NCBI GenBank assembly: GCA_030837395.1
Contig: JAUPKO010000022.1
Location: forward strand, 1-17,137
Direction of reading: 5' to 3'
Source: Actinomycetota bacterium
GTDB lineage: Bacteria > Actinomycetota > Actinomycetes > S36-B12 > UBA10799
DNA length: 17,137 nt
Shown here: positions 6,866 through 14,216 of the stretch, one piece after another
Layout: the number at the start of each line of letters is the position of its first letter
How positions within the stretch are numbered: the first letter of the stretch is position 1
Position numbers and translations under genes: made by a program
Notes under the pieces: generated by a model
What the model saw: the letters and a program-made list of their open reading frames with translations, nothing else
The model's database searches: none
What the model was told of the DNA's origin: nothing

Positions 6866-7780
6866 TCAGTGCCACGACAGGCTGACGCCGATCGCCAGCA
6901 GGATGCTGAAGACGAGTTCAAGGCGGGCGGTCTCGCCCAGCACAACGATGAGGTCGGTGCCGCTGGCGCCGCCGCGCACCTGTCGGGCGGGTGCGGCCGC
7001 CAGGGGCACAGCGACCAACGCGAGGACTCCCAGGGCCGGCCAGGCGTCGCTGAGCAGGCCCGCCACTGACACCAGCGCGACGATCACGAACGGCAGCCAG
7101 ATCAATGCCACGAATAGTGTGCGGGTGCGGGCTTCACCCAGCCGGGCAGCAAGGGTGTTCTTGCCGGCGGCGCGGTCCGTGTGCACATCGCGCAGATTGT
7201 TGGCCACCAGCAACGCCACCGCGAGCAGTCCCACGGGCACGGCCAGCACCAGGCTGAGCAACGTCACACCGCCGGTCAGGCAGGCCGCGGTGCCTGCCAC
7301 CGCCACCAGGCCGAAGAACACGAACACGAACACCTCGCCCAGACCCGCGTAGCCATAGGGTCGCGGGCCGCCGGTGTAGAACCACGCTGCCGCGATGGCG
7401 GCGGCGCCCACCGCCAGCAGCCACCACAGGCCCGTGATGACCACCAGTGTCAGACCGGCCAACGCGGCCACCCCGAACGCAGCGAACGCCGCCCCGCGCA
7501 CATGCGTCGGGGGTGCCAATCCCTGGCCCACCAGCCGGATCGGGCCGAGTCGCTCCGAGTCGGTGCCGCGAATGCCGTCGCTGTAGTCGTTCGCGTAGTT
7601 GACCCCGACTTGTAGCGCCAGCGCGACCACCGCGCAGAGGGCCGTGATCAGCAAGTCCAGCGGGTGGTAGCCATCATTGTTGGTGAAAGCCGCCGAGCCT
7701 GCTCCGACCGCAACGGGCGCCAACGAGGCAGGCAGGGTTCGCGGCCTGGCCCCTTGCCACCACAATCTCGCCGACGTCAT
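6866..7780 (-). CDS. menA: 1,4-dihydroxy-2-naphthoate polyprenyltransferase
   Basis: This 304-residue membrane protein belongs to the UbiA prenyltransferase superfamily. It attaches the isoprenoid side chain from a polyprenyl diphosphate to dihydroxynaphthoate, giving demethylmenaquinol, in the cytoplasmic membrane. The first Asp-rich motif NYANDYSDGIRGTD (61-74) and the second, NNLRDVHTDRAAGKNTL (194-210, with Asp198 and Asp202), bind the Mg-diphosphate; about eight or nine hydrophobic segments surround them. The N-terminal WWQGARPRTLPAS is typical of MenA. ATG 7780 overlaps the menE stop (ATGA), and AAGGGA lies 5 nt before it, so the gene is probably translated with menE from the menE promoter. 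The 3' end faces the restriction endonuclease gene. Assignment is supported by motifs and by the surrounding men genes. Confidence 0.95.
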   Translation of the reverse strand: MTSARLWWQGARPRTLPASLAPVAVGAGSAAFTNNDGYHPLDLLITALCAVVALALQVGVNYANDYSDGIRGTDSERLGPIRLVGQGLAPPTHVRGAAFAAFGVAALAGLTLVVITGLWWLLAVGAAAIAAAWFYTGGPRPYGYAGLGEVFVFVFFGLVAVAGTAACLTGGVTLLSLVLAVPVGLLAVALLVANNLRDVHTDRAAGKNTLAARLGEARTRTLFVALIWLPFVIVALVSVAGLLSDAWPALGVLALVAVPLAAAPARQVRGGASGTDLIVVLGETARLELVFSILLAIGVSLSWH

Positions 7781-8967
7781 CGAGGTCCCTTCACCAACTG
7801 TTGAGTGTCCACCTTGCCACCGGGCAGTCGAGGCAGCGCCTCGACCCGGCGCACCTGCGGGATCGCGGCCGCCCCGAGTCGGTTGGCGACGGCGGTGCGG
7901 ATCGTGTCGTCCTCTGCCTCGCCGACCACGTGGGCGATCAATCGGTGACCGCCGTCGGGATCGACCTCGCCCACCACCGCGGCCTCTGCCACGCCGGGCA
8001 GCGCCTGCACCACAGCCGTCACCGCAGCGAGGTCGACATTCGCCCCCCGCACGGTGACGATGTCGTCGAACCGGCCCACCACGTGCAGCCGCCCGTCGGC
8101 GGCGAAGTGGCCGCGATCCCCGGTGCGCAGCAAGCCGTCCTGCAAGGGCAGAGGTTCGGTCAGGTAACCGCTGGCCAACGGGTCCCCACCAAGCAGAATC
8201 TCGCCGTCCGCGGCCAGCGCCACCACAGTCCCCGGGGTGGCGAGGCCGTCGTAGACGCATCCACCGCAGGTCTCGGTCATGCCGTAGGTGGCGGTGATCG
8301 GAACCTTCGCATCGCGCGCCTGCTGCGCCAACTCGGGCGCCAACGGGCCGCCCCCGACCAACACCGTGGCGAACTCGCGCAGCACCGCCGTGGCCTCGGC
8401 GTCCGCCAGCAGGCGGGCGAGTTGCGCCGACACGAGGGAGGTGCGCGCGGGCACGCAGCGCGCGGCGGCCGAGGTAACGAGGTCGCGGGCAGCTGTGGTG
8501 AAGGCGGAGGGCGAGAACCGCTGGGCGCCGCCGATGCCGGGCCACCCCGCCACGGGAAGGCCCGCCAGGTGCCCGCGAACCACGGCGATCAGCGTGGCGG
8601 CGGTCACCGGCGGCAGCGCGATGAACCACGCGGACGGCCCGCCCAGCACCTCGTCCCGAGCGGTGGCTGACGCCAGCAAGGCCTGCCGGCTCAGCACTAC
8701 CAGGCGGGGTGCGCCGGTGGAGCCGCTGGTCGGCAGGATCACCGATGAGCCGATAGGCCGCGCACTGGAGGGCTCACCGAGCCCTGCCGCGAGCCGGGCT
8801 TGCAGGTCGCGCTGGACGGCGGCCGGGGCGTAGCCGGGGACGAGGGCCACAGTTCGTCCGGCGTCGAGGGCATCGCCGACGGCGTGGGTCATGGCTCGCA
8901 GGCCCGGCAGGCCCGCTGCGACCTCCAGCACGGCGGCGGAGGTGCGCGAAGCGCTGGCGGGAGGCAT
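7777..8967 (-). CDS. menE: o-Succinylbenzoate--CoA ligase
   Basis: A 396-residue member of the acyl-adenylate-forming (ANL) superfamily that activates o-succinylbenzoate with ATP and joins it to CoA. Visible core motifs are the P-loop TSGSTGAPR (80-88), YGMTET (228-233), TGD (282-284), GRFDDIVTVRG and the C-terminal catalytic lysine Lys385 in LPGGKVD. The P-loop ends in Arg where Lys is commoner. The protein is shorter than fatty-acyl-CoA ligases because the N-terminal region is compact, as in other actinobacterial MenE. The same frame stays open far upstream, antisense to menB and menC, but ATG 8967 is the sensible start: homology begins soon after it and TAGGCT lies 7 nt before it. It is divergent from menB and overlaps menA. 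Confidence 0.93.
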   Translation of the reverse strand: MPPASASRTSAAVLEVAAGLPGLRAMTHAVGDALDAGRTVALVPGYAPAAVQRDLQARLAAGLGEPSSARPIGSSVILPTSGSTGAPRLVVLSRQALLASATARDEVLGGPSAWFIALPPVTAATLIAVVRGHLAGLPVAGWPGIGGAQRFSPSAFTTAARDLVTSAAARCVPARTSLVSAQLARLLADAEATAVLREFATVLVGGGPLAPELAQQARDAKVPITATYGMTETCGGCVYDGLATPGTVVALAADGEILLGGDPLASGYLTEPLPLQDGLLRTGDRGHFAADGRLHVVGRFDDIVTVRGANVDLAAVTAVVQALPGVAEAAVVGEVDPDGGHRLIAHVVGEAEDDTIRTAVANRLGAAAIPQVRRVEALPRLPGGKVDTQQLVKGPR

Positions 8968-8973
8968 CGTGAC

Positions 8974-8979
8974 TAGCCT
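8974..8979 (+). promoter_or_regulatory. Possible -10 element (TAGCCT) for menBCD
   Basis: TAGCCT fits TAnnnT on the plus strand and is shifted by only one base from the menE -10 hexamer on the other strand. Transcription from it would give a leader of about 45-50 nt before menB, which unlike its neighbours has a Shine-Dalgarno-like AGGAG. No clear -35 is visible. Confidence 0.4.
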
Positions 8980-8980
8980 A
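8975..8980 (-). promoter_or_regulatory. Probable -10 element (TAGGCT) of a leaderless promoter for menEA
   Basis: On the minus strand TAGGCT is followed by 7 nt and the menE ATG, with no ribosome binding site. The identical hexamer precedes menF at 6 nt. It overlaps a plus-strand TAnnnT hexamer pointing to menB, making a near-symmetric element. Confidence 0.55.
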
Positions 8981-9026
8981 GGAGCATCACCGGCGGGCCG
9001 GACGTCCCGCTTCCCTCGACGCGACC

Positions 9027-9031
9027 AGGAG
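9027..9031 (+). promoter_or_regulatory. Ribosome binding site (AGGAG) of menB; start ambiguous
   Basis: AGGAG lies 2 nt before GTG 9034 and 11 nt before the next in-frame GTG at 9043. Neither spacing is ideal, so the true menB start may be 9043, which would shorten the protein by three residues. Confidence 0.5.
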
Positions 9032-9033
9032 CC

Positions 9034-9963
9034 GTGCAGACCGTGGACACCCGCAACCGCTACCCGCTGCCCCCCGTGGTGGCCGATGACAGCCCGGCCG
9101 CGACTGATCCCGCGTACTCGTCCATCGAGCCCGCCCTGGACTGGCAGCCGGTGGGGCAGTGGCGGGACATCAAATACGAAGTGGCCGACGGCATCGCCAA
9201 GTTGACCATCAATCGTCCGCACAAGCGCAACGCCTTCCGGCCCCAGACCCTGTTCGAGTTGGAGCGGGCCTTCGCGCTGGCGCGCGATGACGACTCGGTT
9301 GGGGTGATCATCCTCACCGGTCAGGGCGACTGGGCCTTCTGCTCCGGTGGCGATCAGGTGATTCGCGGCAACGACGGCTACATCGGCGACGACGACGTGG
9401 CGGCCAAGGGCATCGGCCGGCTCAATGTGCTGGACCTGCAGATCCAGATCCGCCGACTGCCCAAGCCGGTGATCGCCATGGTCGCCGGGTACGCGATCGG
9501 CGGTGGCCACGTGCTGCACGTCGTGTGCGACCTCACCATCGCCGCCGACAACGCCCGGTTCGGTCAGACCGGCCCGAAGGTCGGGTCCTTCGACGGCGGC
9601 TACGGCTCCGGGCTGCTGGCCCGCATCGTCGGTCAGAAGCGGGCGCGTGAGGTGTGGTACCTGTGTCGGCAGTATGGCGCCGCGCAGGCGTACGACTGGG
9701 GGCTGGTCAACCAGGTGGTGCCGCTGGTCGACCTCGAGCGCGAGACCGTGGCGTGGGCGCAGGAGATGCTCGCGTTGTCGCCCCTTGCCCTGCGCATGCT
9801 CAAGGCCTCCCACAATGCCGCCGACGATGGGCTGGCCGGCATCCAGCAACTCGCCGGCGACTCGACGCTGCTGTTCTACATGACCGAGGAGGCGCAGGAG
9901 GGGCGTGACGCCTACACACAGCGGCGTCGGCCCGAATTCGAGAAGTTCCCCCGACGGCCGTAG
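9034..9963 (+). CDS. menB: 1,4-Dihydroxy-2-naphthoyl-CoA synthase
   Basis: A 309-residue crotonase-fold enzyme that closes the second ring of o-succinylbenzoyl-CoA to DHNA-CoA. Clear landmarks are FCSGGDQVIRG, the oxyanion-hole GYAIGGGHVLH, QTGPKVGSFDGGYGSG (Ser185 and Asp187 as in the E. coli enzyme) and the C-terminal LLFYMTEEAQEGRDAY. Gly180 in QTG is the residue that leaves room for a bicarbonate cofactor in E. coli-type (type I) enzymes; Mycobacterium tuberculosis MenB has an Asp there. The first ~40 residues are a Pro/Asp-rich extension absent from the E. coli protein. It is followed by menC after 7 nt and shares a divergent promoter region with menE. The start is GTG 9034 or possibly GTG 9043. 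Confidence 0.97.
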   Translation: MQTVDTRNRYPLPPVVADDSPAATDPAYSSIEPALDWQPVGQWRDIKYEVADGIAKLTINRPHKRNAFRPQTLFELERAFALARDDDSVGVIILTGQGDWAFCSGGDQVIRGNDGYIGDDDVAAKGIGRLNVLDLQIQIRRLPKPVIAMVAGYAIGGGHVLHVVCDLTIAADNARFGQTGPKVGSFDGGYGSGLLARIVGQKRAREVWYLCRQYGAAQAYDWGLVNQVVPLVDLERETVAWAQEMLALSPLALRMLKASHNAADDGLAGIQQLAGDSTLLFYMTEEAQEGRDAYTQRRRPEFEKFPRRP

Positions 9964-9970
9964 TGGCGCT

Positions 9971-10996
9971 GTGACGATACTGGAGTTGGCCGAGGTCGTC
10001 GCGGCCGCGACGGTGGTGCGGGTGCCGCTGCGGGTGCCCTTCCGAGGGGTCACGTCGCGGATCGGCGTGGTGTTCCAGGGCCCCGCCGGCTGGGGCGAAT
10101 TCGCACCCTTCCCGGAGTACCTGCCGACCGAGGCCTCGCGTTGGCTCGACGCCGGGATCGAGGCCGCCTTCGTCGGCTGGCCGCCGCCGCTGCGCCGCGA
10201 AGTCGGTGTGAACGCCATCATCCCGGCACTAGAGCCCGACGACGCCGCGGTGTTGGCGGTGCAGGCCCGGGCCGACGGCAGTCGCACGGTGAAAGTCAAG
10301 GTTGCCGAGCCCGGTGGCTCGCTGGAGCGCGACGCCGATCGCGTGGCGGCCGTGCGGGCGGGTTTCGGCGACGGGGCGATCCGCATCGATGCCAACGGCG
10401 CCTGGACCCCGGCTGAGGCGATCGAGGCCGTGCGTCGGCTGGACCGCGTGGCGGGCGGCTTGCAGTACGTGGAACAGCCCTGCGCGGACCTCGCGGGATT
10501 GGCGGCCGTGCGGCGGGCGGTGGCCGTGCCGGTGGCCGCAGATGAGTCGATCCGGCGGGCCGAGGATCCGCTGCTGGCGGTGCGGTCCGCCGCCGTCGAC
10601 CTGGTGGTGGTCAAGTGCCCGCCACTCGGTGGCGTACGCCGCGCATTGGCGGTGATCGCTGAGGCCGGCGTACCCGCGGTGGTGTCGTCCGCGCTCGACA
10701 CCGGCGTGGGGCTGGCCGCGGGGGTGGCGCTGGCCGCTGCGATGCCCGACGTCGCCTATGACGCCGGGCTCGGCACCGGTCGGCTGCTGGCCGACGACCT
10801 GGTGGTGCCGGCCATGGTGCCGCTGCACGGACGTCTGCCGGTGCGCGCCACGGCACCCGACCGTGACGCCCTGCAGCGGGCAGCGGCCCGGGTCACGACG
10901 GCGGAACGGCAGGAGTGGATCGATCGCCTGGGGGCAGCATGGGGGGCCGGGACGGCGCGACGATTGCCGAGACTGCTGGCAGACTCGCACGTGTGA
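9971..10996 (+). CDS. menC: o-Succinylbenzoate synthase
   Basis: This 341-residue enolase-superfamily enzyme dehydrates SHCHC to o-succinylbenzoate. The full active site can be placed: the KxK motif Lys108-Val-Lys110, metal ligands Asp140 (RIDANGAW), Glu168 (VEQPC) and Asp191 (AADESIR), and the second lysine Lys215 (VVVKCPPLGG). The N-terminal capping domain (about 1-85, with FRGVTSRIG and GWGEFAPFPEY) is typical of actinobacterial MenC. GTG 9971 is preferred, 7 nt after the menB stop; an in-frame start at 9905 would overlap the conserved end of menB. No Shine-Dalgarno sequence is seen, so translation probably follows from menB. The stop overlaps menD by GTGA. Confidence 0.93.
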   Translation: MTILELAEVVAAATVVRVPLRVPFRGVTSRIGVVFQGPAGWGEFAPFPEYLPTEASRWLDAGIEAAFVGWPPPLRREVGVNAIIPALEPDDAAVLAVQARADGSRTVKVKVAEPGGSLERDADRVAAVRAGFGDGAIRIDANGAWTPAEAIEAVRRLDRVAGGLQYVEQPCADLAGLAAVRRAVAVPVAADESIRRAEDPLLAVRSAAVDLVVVKCPPLGGVRRALAVIAEAGVPAVVSSALDTGVGLAAGVALAAAMPDVAYDAGLGTGRLLADDLVVPAMVPLHGRLPVRATAPDRDALQRAAARVTTAERQEWIDRLGAAWGAGTARRLPRLLADSHV

Positions 10997-12819
10997 ACCC
11001 CGCCGAAGCCGCCGCCGCGCTGATCATCGATGAAGCCCTGCGCGGCGGGGTGGTCGACATCGTGGTGGCGCCCGGCCAACGTTCGGCCCCCCTTGCCGTC
11101 GCCGCCGCGACAGCGGCCGCCGACGGCGCCTGCCACTTGCACGTGCGTGTGGACGAGCGGTCCGCGGGGTACCTCGCAGTTGGGCTGGCGCGGGCCACGG
11201 GTGCCCCGGTGGCGGTCATCTGCACCTCTGGCACTGCGGTGACCAATCTGCTCCCCGCCGTTGCCGAGGCCGATGCGTCGGACCTGCCGTTGGTGCTCCT
11301 CACGGCCGACCGTCCGGCGGAACTGCTGGGGGTGGGTGCCAATCAGACCATCGATCAAACGGGGGTATTCGGCTCGCGCGTGCGTATGGCAGTGGGGCTG
11401 GAAGCGCCGCAGTGGCGCGACGGGGTGGCGCGCTATTGGCGCTCGGCCGTGTGCCAGGCGATCAACGCCGCCACAGATGCTGTCGCGCCCGGCCCGGTGC
11501 ACCTCAACGTCGCCCTGCGCGAACCCTTGCTCGGCGGTGACACCGCGGCGGATGTCACCCAGGACGACGCGGACCAGGTCGGGCTGACCGGCCGCCCCGC
11601 CGGATTGCCCTGGACGGTCGACGCCCGCCTGGTGTCGGTGGCCAGCCTGTCGCTGGACTCGCTGCTGGACCAACTCGACCTGCGGCCCCGACCATTGCGT
11701 GGGGTAGTGGTGGTGGGCGACCTGCCGGCCGGGGAGCCATACCCGTCGGAGGCGACCCTGCTGGCCGAGACCTTGAATTGGCCGCTGCTGTGCGAGCCCA
11801 GCGGCAATGCCCACGACGGCGGCACGGTGGTGTCGCACGGGCCGGTGCTGTGTGCGATCGGCGCATTCCTCGAGCAGCACCGGCCCGAGCTGGTGGTGAC
11901 GGTCGGGCGGGTCGGGCTCAGCCGGGGGGTCAACGCGCTGATCGCCTCGGCCGACCTGCACATCGCCGTGGATCCGCGGCCCGCCCGTACTCCGCTGGAT
12001 CCGCAGCGCACGGCGGCTGTCGTGGTGGCGGCCGTGCCGGCTCCGGCGGATTCGTGCCGGGCGCCCGACGACTGGACCGAGGCCTGGCTGCGCGCCGACG
12101 ATCTGGCCGAGGAGGCCATCGCCGAGGTCCTGGCCGACGCCCCGTTCTCAGGGGTCGCGGTGGCCCGGGCGGTGTGGGCGGCGGCGGATTTGACGGGGCT
12201 GCTGTTGGCGGCGGCATCGTGGCCCGTGCGATTCCTGGATTCGTATGCCCCGGTCCGTGTCGACGTGCCGTGGGTGGTGGGCAACCGGGGGGTATCCGGG
12301 ATCGACGGTCTGGTGTCGACTGCGTGGGGTGCTGCGGCCGGGCATCAACGGGCGCCATCGCCGTGGGACGAGGCGATGGCAGCGTTGTCCGAGACTGGGC
12401 CGACGCAGATCGGCGGGCCCGGTCTGGCGCTGCTCGGCGACCTCGCCACCCTGCACGACGTCAATGGCCTGCTGGCGCCGGAAGTGGAGCCTCGGCCGGA
12501 CCTCACCTATGTCGTGATCGACAACGACGGCGGAGGAATCTTCAGCAGTGTGGCGGCCGGTCAGCATGCCTACTCGCAGCACTTCGAGCGGGTCTTCGGA
12601 ACGCCGACAGGGCGTGACATCGGGGCCTACGCCGAGGCGGCCGGCGTGACGGCGCTCCGGGTGGGCGCAGTCGACGAGTTGGCGGCGGTGCTGGGGCAGG
12701 CCACGACGGGTGCCGGGGTGCAGATGGTGGTGTGCCGGGTGGCCGAGCGAACGGCGGAGAAGGCTCTGCTGGAGCGCCTGCGCGAGGCGGTCGCGGCACG
12801 CCTTGGCGCCACGGGATAG
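10993..12819 (+). CDS. menD: 2-Succinyl-5-enolpyruvyl-6-hydroxy-3-cyclohexene-1-carboxylate synthase
   Basis: A thiamine-diphosphate enzyme of 608 residues, somewhat longer than the usual 550-580. It joins isochorismate and 2-oxoglutarate with loss of CO2. Glu55 in VDERSAGYLAVG is the catalytic Glu that activates ThDP and has the same number in E. coli. TSGTAVTNLLPAVAEA and LTADRPAELLGVGANQTIDQ are MenD-specific. The C-terminal cofactor domain has NRGVSGIDGLVSTAWG and the Mg/ThDP motif from Gly482-Asp483 (GDLATLHD) to Asn511 (NDGGGIFSS). GTG 10993 overlaps the menC stop (GTGA), and homology starts at once (NPAEAAAALI); the longer in-frame start at 10915 would lie inside menC. It is the last gene of menBCD and converges on menF. 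Confidence 0.96.
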   Translation: MNPAEAAAALIIDEALRGGVVDIVVAPGQRSAPLAVAAATAAADGACHLHVRVDERSAGYLAVGLARATGAPVAVICTSGTAVTNLLPAVAEADASDLPLVLLTADRPAELLGVGANQTIDQTGVFGSRVRMAVGLEAPQWRDGVARYWRSAVCQAINAATDAVAPGPVHLNVALREPLLGGDTAADVTQDDADQVGLTGRPAGLPWTVDARLVSVASLSLDSLLDQLDLRPRPLRGVVVVGDLPAGEPYPSEATLLAETLNWPLLCEPSGNAHDGGTVVSHGPVLCAIGAFLEQHRPELVVTVGRVGLSRGVNALIASADLHIAVDPRPARTPLDPQRTAAVVVAAVPAPADSCRAPDDWTEAWLRADDLAEEAIAEVLADAPFSGVAVARAVWAAADLTGLLLAAASWPVRFLDSYAPVRVDVPWVVGNRGVSGIDGLVSTAWGAAAGHQRAPSPWDEAMAALSETGPTQIGGPGLALLGDLATLHDVNGLLAPEVEPRPDLTYVVIDNDGGGIFSSVAAGQHAYSQHFERVFGTPTGRDIGAYAEAAGVTALRVGAVDELAAVLGQATTGAGVQMVVCRVAERTAEKALLERLREAVAARLGATG

Positions 12820-12855
12820 CGCCGCTGCGACGACGGCGGGGGCGGGCCGATCGGG

Positions 12856-12874
12856 GGCCCTGGCCTCAGGGGCC
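12856..12874. terminator. Weak hairpin between convergent menD and menF
   Basis: GGCCCTG (12856-12862) and CAGGGGCC (12867-12874) can form 7 bp with one bulged G around a 4-nt loop. It lies 37 nt after the menD stop and covers the menF stop codon. No T-run follows on either strand, so this is at best a poor, possibly bidirectional terminator. Confidence 0.25.
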
Positions 12875-14116
12875 GGTCGACACGCCCAGAGCTGTGCGCA
12901 TGGCCGTCAGTTTGGCCTCGGACTCGGCCCACTCGCCCTCCGGGGTGGATCCCTCGACGATGCCGCAGCCGGCCATGATCCGCATCGAGCGCCGGTCCGC
13001 GGACAGTTCGCCGCACCGCAGGGCGATGCCGAATTCGCCGTCCCCCTCGGCGTCGACCCACCCCACGGGCCCGGCATAGCGGGCTCGGTCCATCCCCTCG
13101 AGTTCGGCGATCACCGCGGCAGCACGCTCTGTCGGGGTGCCGCAGACGGCTGCGGTGGGATGCAAGGAGGCCGCCAGAGCGACAGCTGACGAGTCGTCTG
13201 CGAGCATGCCGAACACATCCGTGGCGAGGTGCTGGACGTTGGCCAGCCGCAGCAGGCTCGGCGCCTCGGGCACCTGCAGGTCGGTGCAGTGGCGGGCCAG
13301 CGCCGCCGCCACCGACTCGACCGCGTACAAGTGCTCGACGAGGTCCTTGTCGGAGGTCAGCAGTTCCGCCGCCAGGCGCCCGTCCGTGGACGAGTCGCCG
13401 GCGCGGGTGACCGTGCCGGCGAGCACGCGCGAAACCACCGCGGCACCATTGCGGCGTACGAGCAGCTCAGGTGTGGCGCCGACCATGTCGTCCACGCTGA
13501 AGGTCCAGCAGTCGGGGTAGGCCTCGGCCAGGCGGGTCAGCACGTACCGTGGGTCGATCGGCTGGGTCGACTCGATCACCGACTCGCGGGCGAGCACCAC
13601 CTTGTCGAGCCCGCCCGCTCGCACCCGGTTGACGGCCTGCTCGACGGCTCGGTGCCAGGCTGTGGCGGCAGCGGGGTCGCGTGCCTCACGCACCAGTCCG
13701 GGGTCATGCGGGGCTGACACCGGTGCGGCGAGGTCGGGGCGTTCGACCGAATCGACGACGGTGAGCCACGACTTTCCGTGACGCCGACCGACCACCACCG
13801 ACGGCACGATCATCACCGACGTGTGCGGACCGTCGGCGAAGGTGAAGGAACCGAAGGCGACCGGCCCGGAACCCGGCACGGCCACGGCATCGGTCACCTC
13901 GGCGGCATCGCACAATTGCGACCACCACCTGTGTGCCCGGCTGAACCGCTCCTGACCGGTCACTTCGATCCGCGCGGCCTCGCCCCATGCGACCAAACCC
14001 TCGCCCTCGTGGACCCACGACATGATCGGCCCGTCCGGCAGCAGCCCGAGCAACTCCACGGGCTCCGCGAGGGCCTCGGTCACGACTCTCAGGCGAGGGG
14101 GGACGTAGTCGCGCAC
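12866..14116 (-). CDS. menF: Isochorismate synthase
   Basis: A 416-residue chorismate-binding (MenF/EntC family) enzyme that converts chorismate to isochorismate, the entry step of the pathway. The general base Lys172 lies in GLDKVVLAR; GATPELL contains Glu217, the likely general acid; LAGTVTRAGD, KDLVEHLYAV, LHPTAAVCGTP and MDRARYAGPVGW follow; the Mg-binding end is AGCGIVEGSTPEGEW. EntC homologues feeding siderophores look alike, so the menF name rests on the men neighbours. The start is GTG 14116, preceded by TAGGCT with a 6-nt spacer and no Shine-Dalgarno. It is a single-gene unit converging on menD and divergent from the membrane protein-menG pair, separated by 100 nt. Confidence 0.94.
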   Translation of the reverse strand: MRDYVPPRLRVVTEALAEPVELLGLLPDGPIMSWVHEGEGLVAWGEAARIEVTGQERFSRAHRWWSQLCDAAEVTDAVAVPGSGPVAFGSFTFADGPHTSVMIVPSVVVGRRHGKSWLTVVDSVERPDLAAPVSAPHDPGLVREARDPAAATAWHRAVEQAVNRVRAGGLDKVVLARESVIESTQPIDPRYVLTRLAEAYPDCWTFSVDDMVGATPELLVRRNGAAVVSRVLAGTVTRAGDSSTDGRLAAELLTSDKDLVEHLYAVESVAAALARHCTDLQVPEAPSLLRLANVQHLATDVFGMLADDSSAVALAASLHPTAAVCGTPTERAAAVIAELEGMDRARYAGPVGWVDAEGDGEFGIALRCGELSADRRSMRIMAGCGIVEGSTPEGEWAESEAKLTAMRTALGVSTGP

Positions 14117-14122
14117 GAGGCG

Positions 14123-14128
14123 AGCCTA
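14123..14128 (-). promoter_or_regulatory. Probable -10 element (TAGGCT) of a leaderless promoter for menF
   Basis: TAGGCT on the minus strand stands 6 nt before GTG 14116. The same hexamer precedes menE. No ribosome binding site is visible between it and the start. Confidence 0.55.
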
Positions 14129-14203
14129 CGGTGCCCCCGGAGATTCGGCCCGCCGGAGGTCACGCGTCTGCCAGGCCAGAGCGCGCCGAAGCAGTTGGCC
14201 GGG

Positions 14204-14209
14204 CACAAT
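14204..14209 (+). promoter_or_regulatory. Possible -10 element (CACAAT) for the membrane protein-menG pair
   Basis: CACAAT differs from TACAAT only at the first base and lies 7 nt before GTG 14217, again a leaderless geometry. An alternative plus-strand TACGGT at 14127-14132 overlaps the menF -10 and would give a leader of about 80 nt. Confidence 0.35.
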
Positions 14210-14216
14210 CGCTTGC

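Noticed and set aside
9905..9970. Longer MenC start at 9905
   Set aside because: It overlaps the conserved MenB C-terminus; the GTG 7 nt after the menB stop gives a normal MenC N-terminus.
7777..10701. Minus-strand frame open for 974 codons upstream of and through menE
   Set aside because: Only the part from 8967 down has adenylate-forming ligase motifs. The rest is low-complexity and antisense to menB and menC, which have complete active sites; long antisense frames are expected in high-GC DNA.
10915..10992. Longer MenD start at 10915
   Set aside because: The added residues lie in the menC C-terminus, and MenD homology with Glu55 in its E. coli position fits the GTG at 10993.
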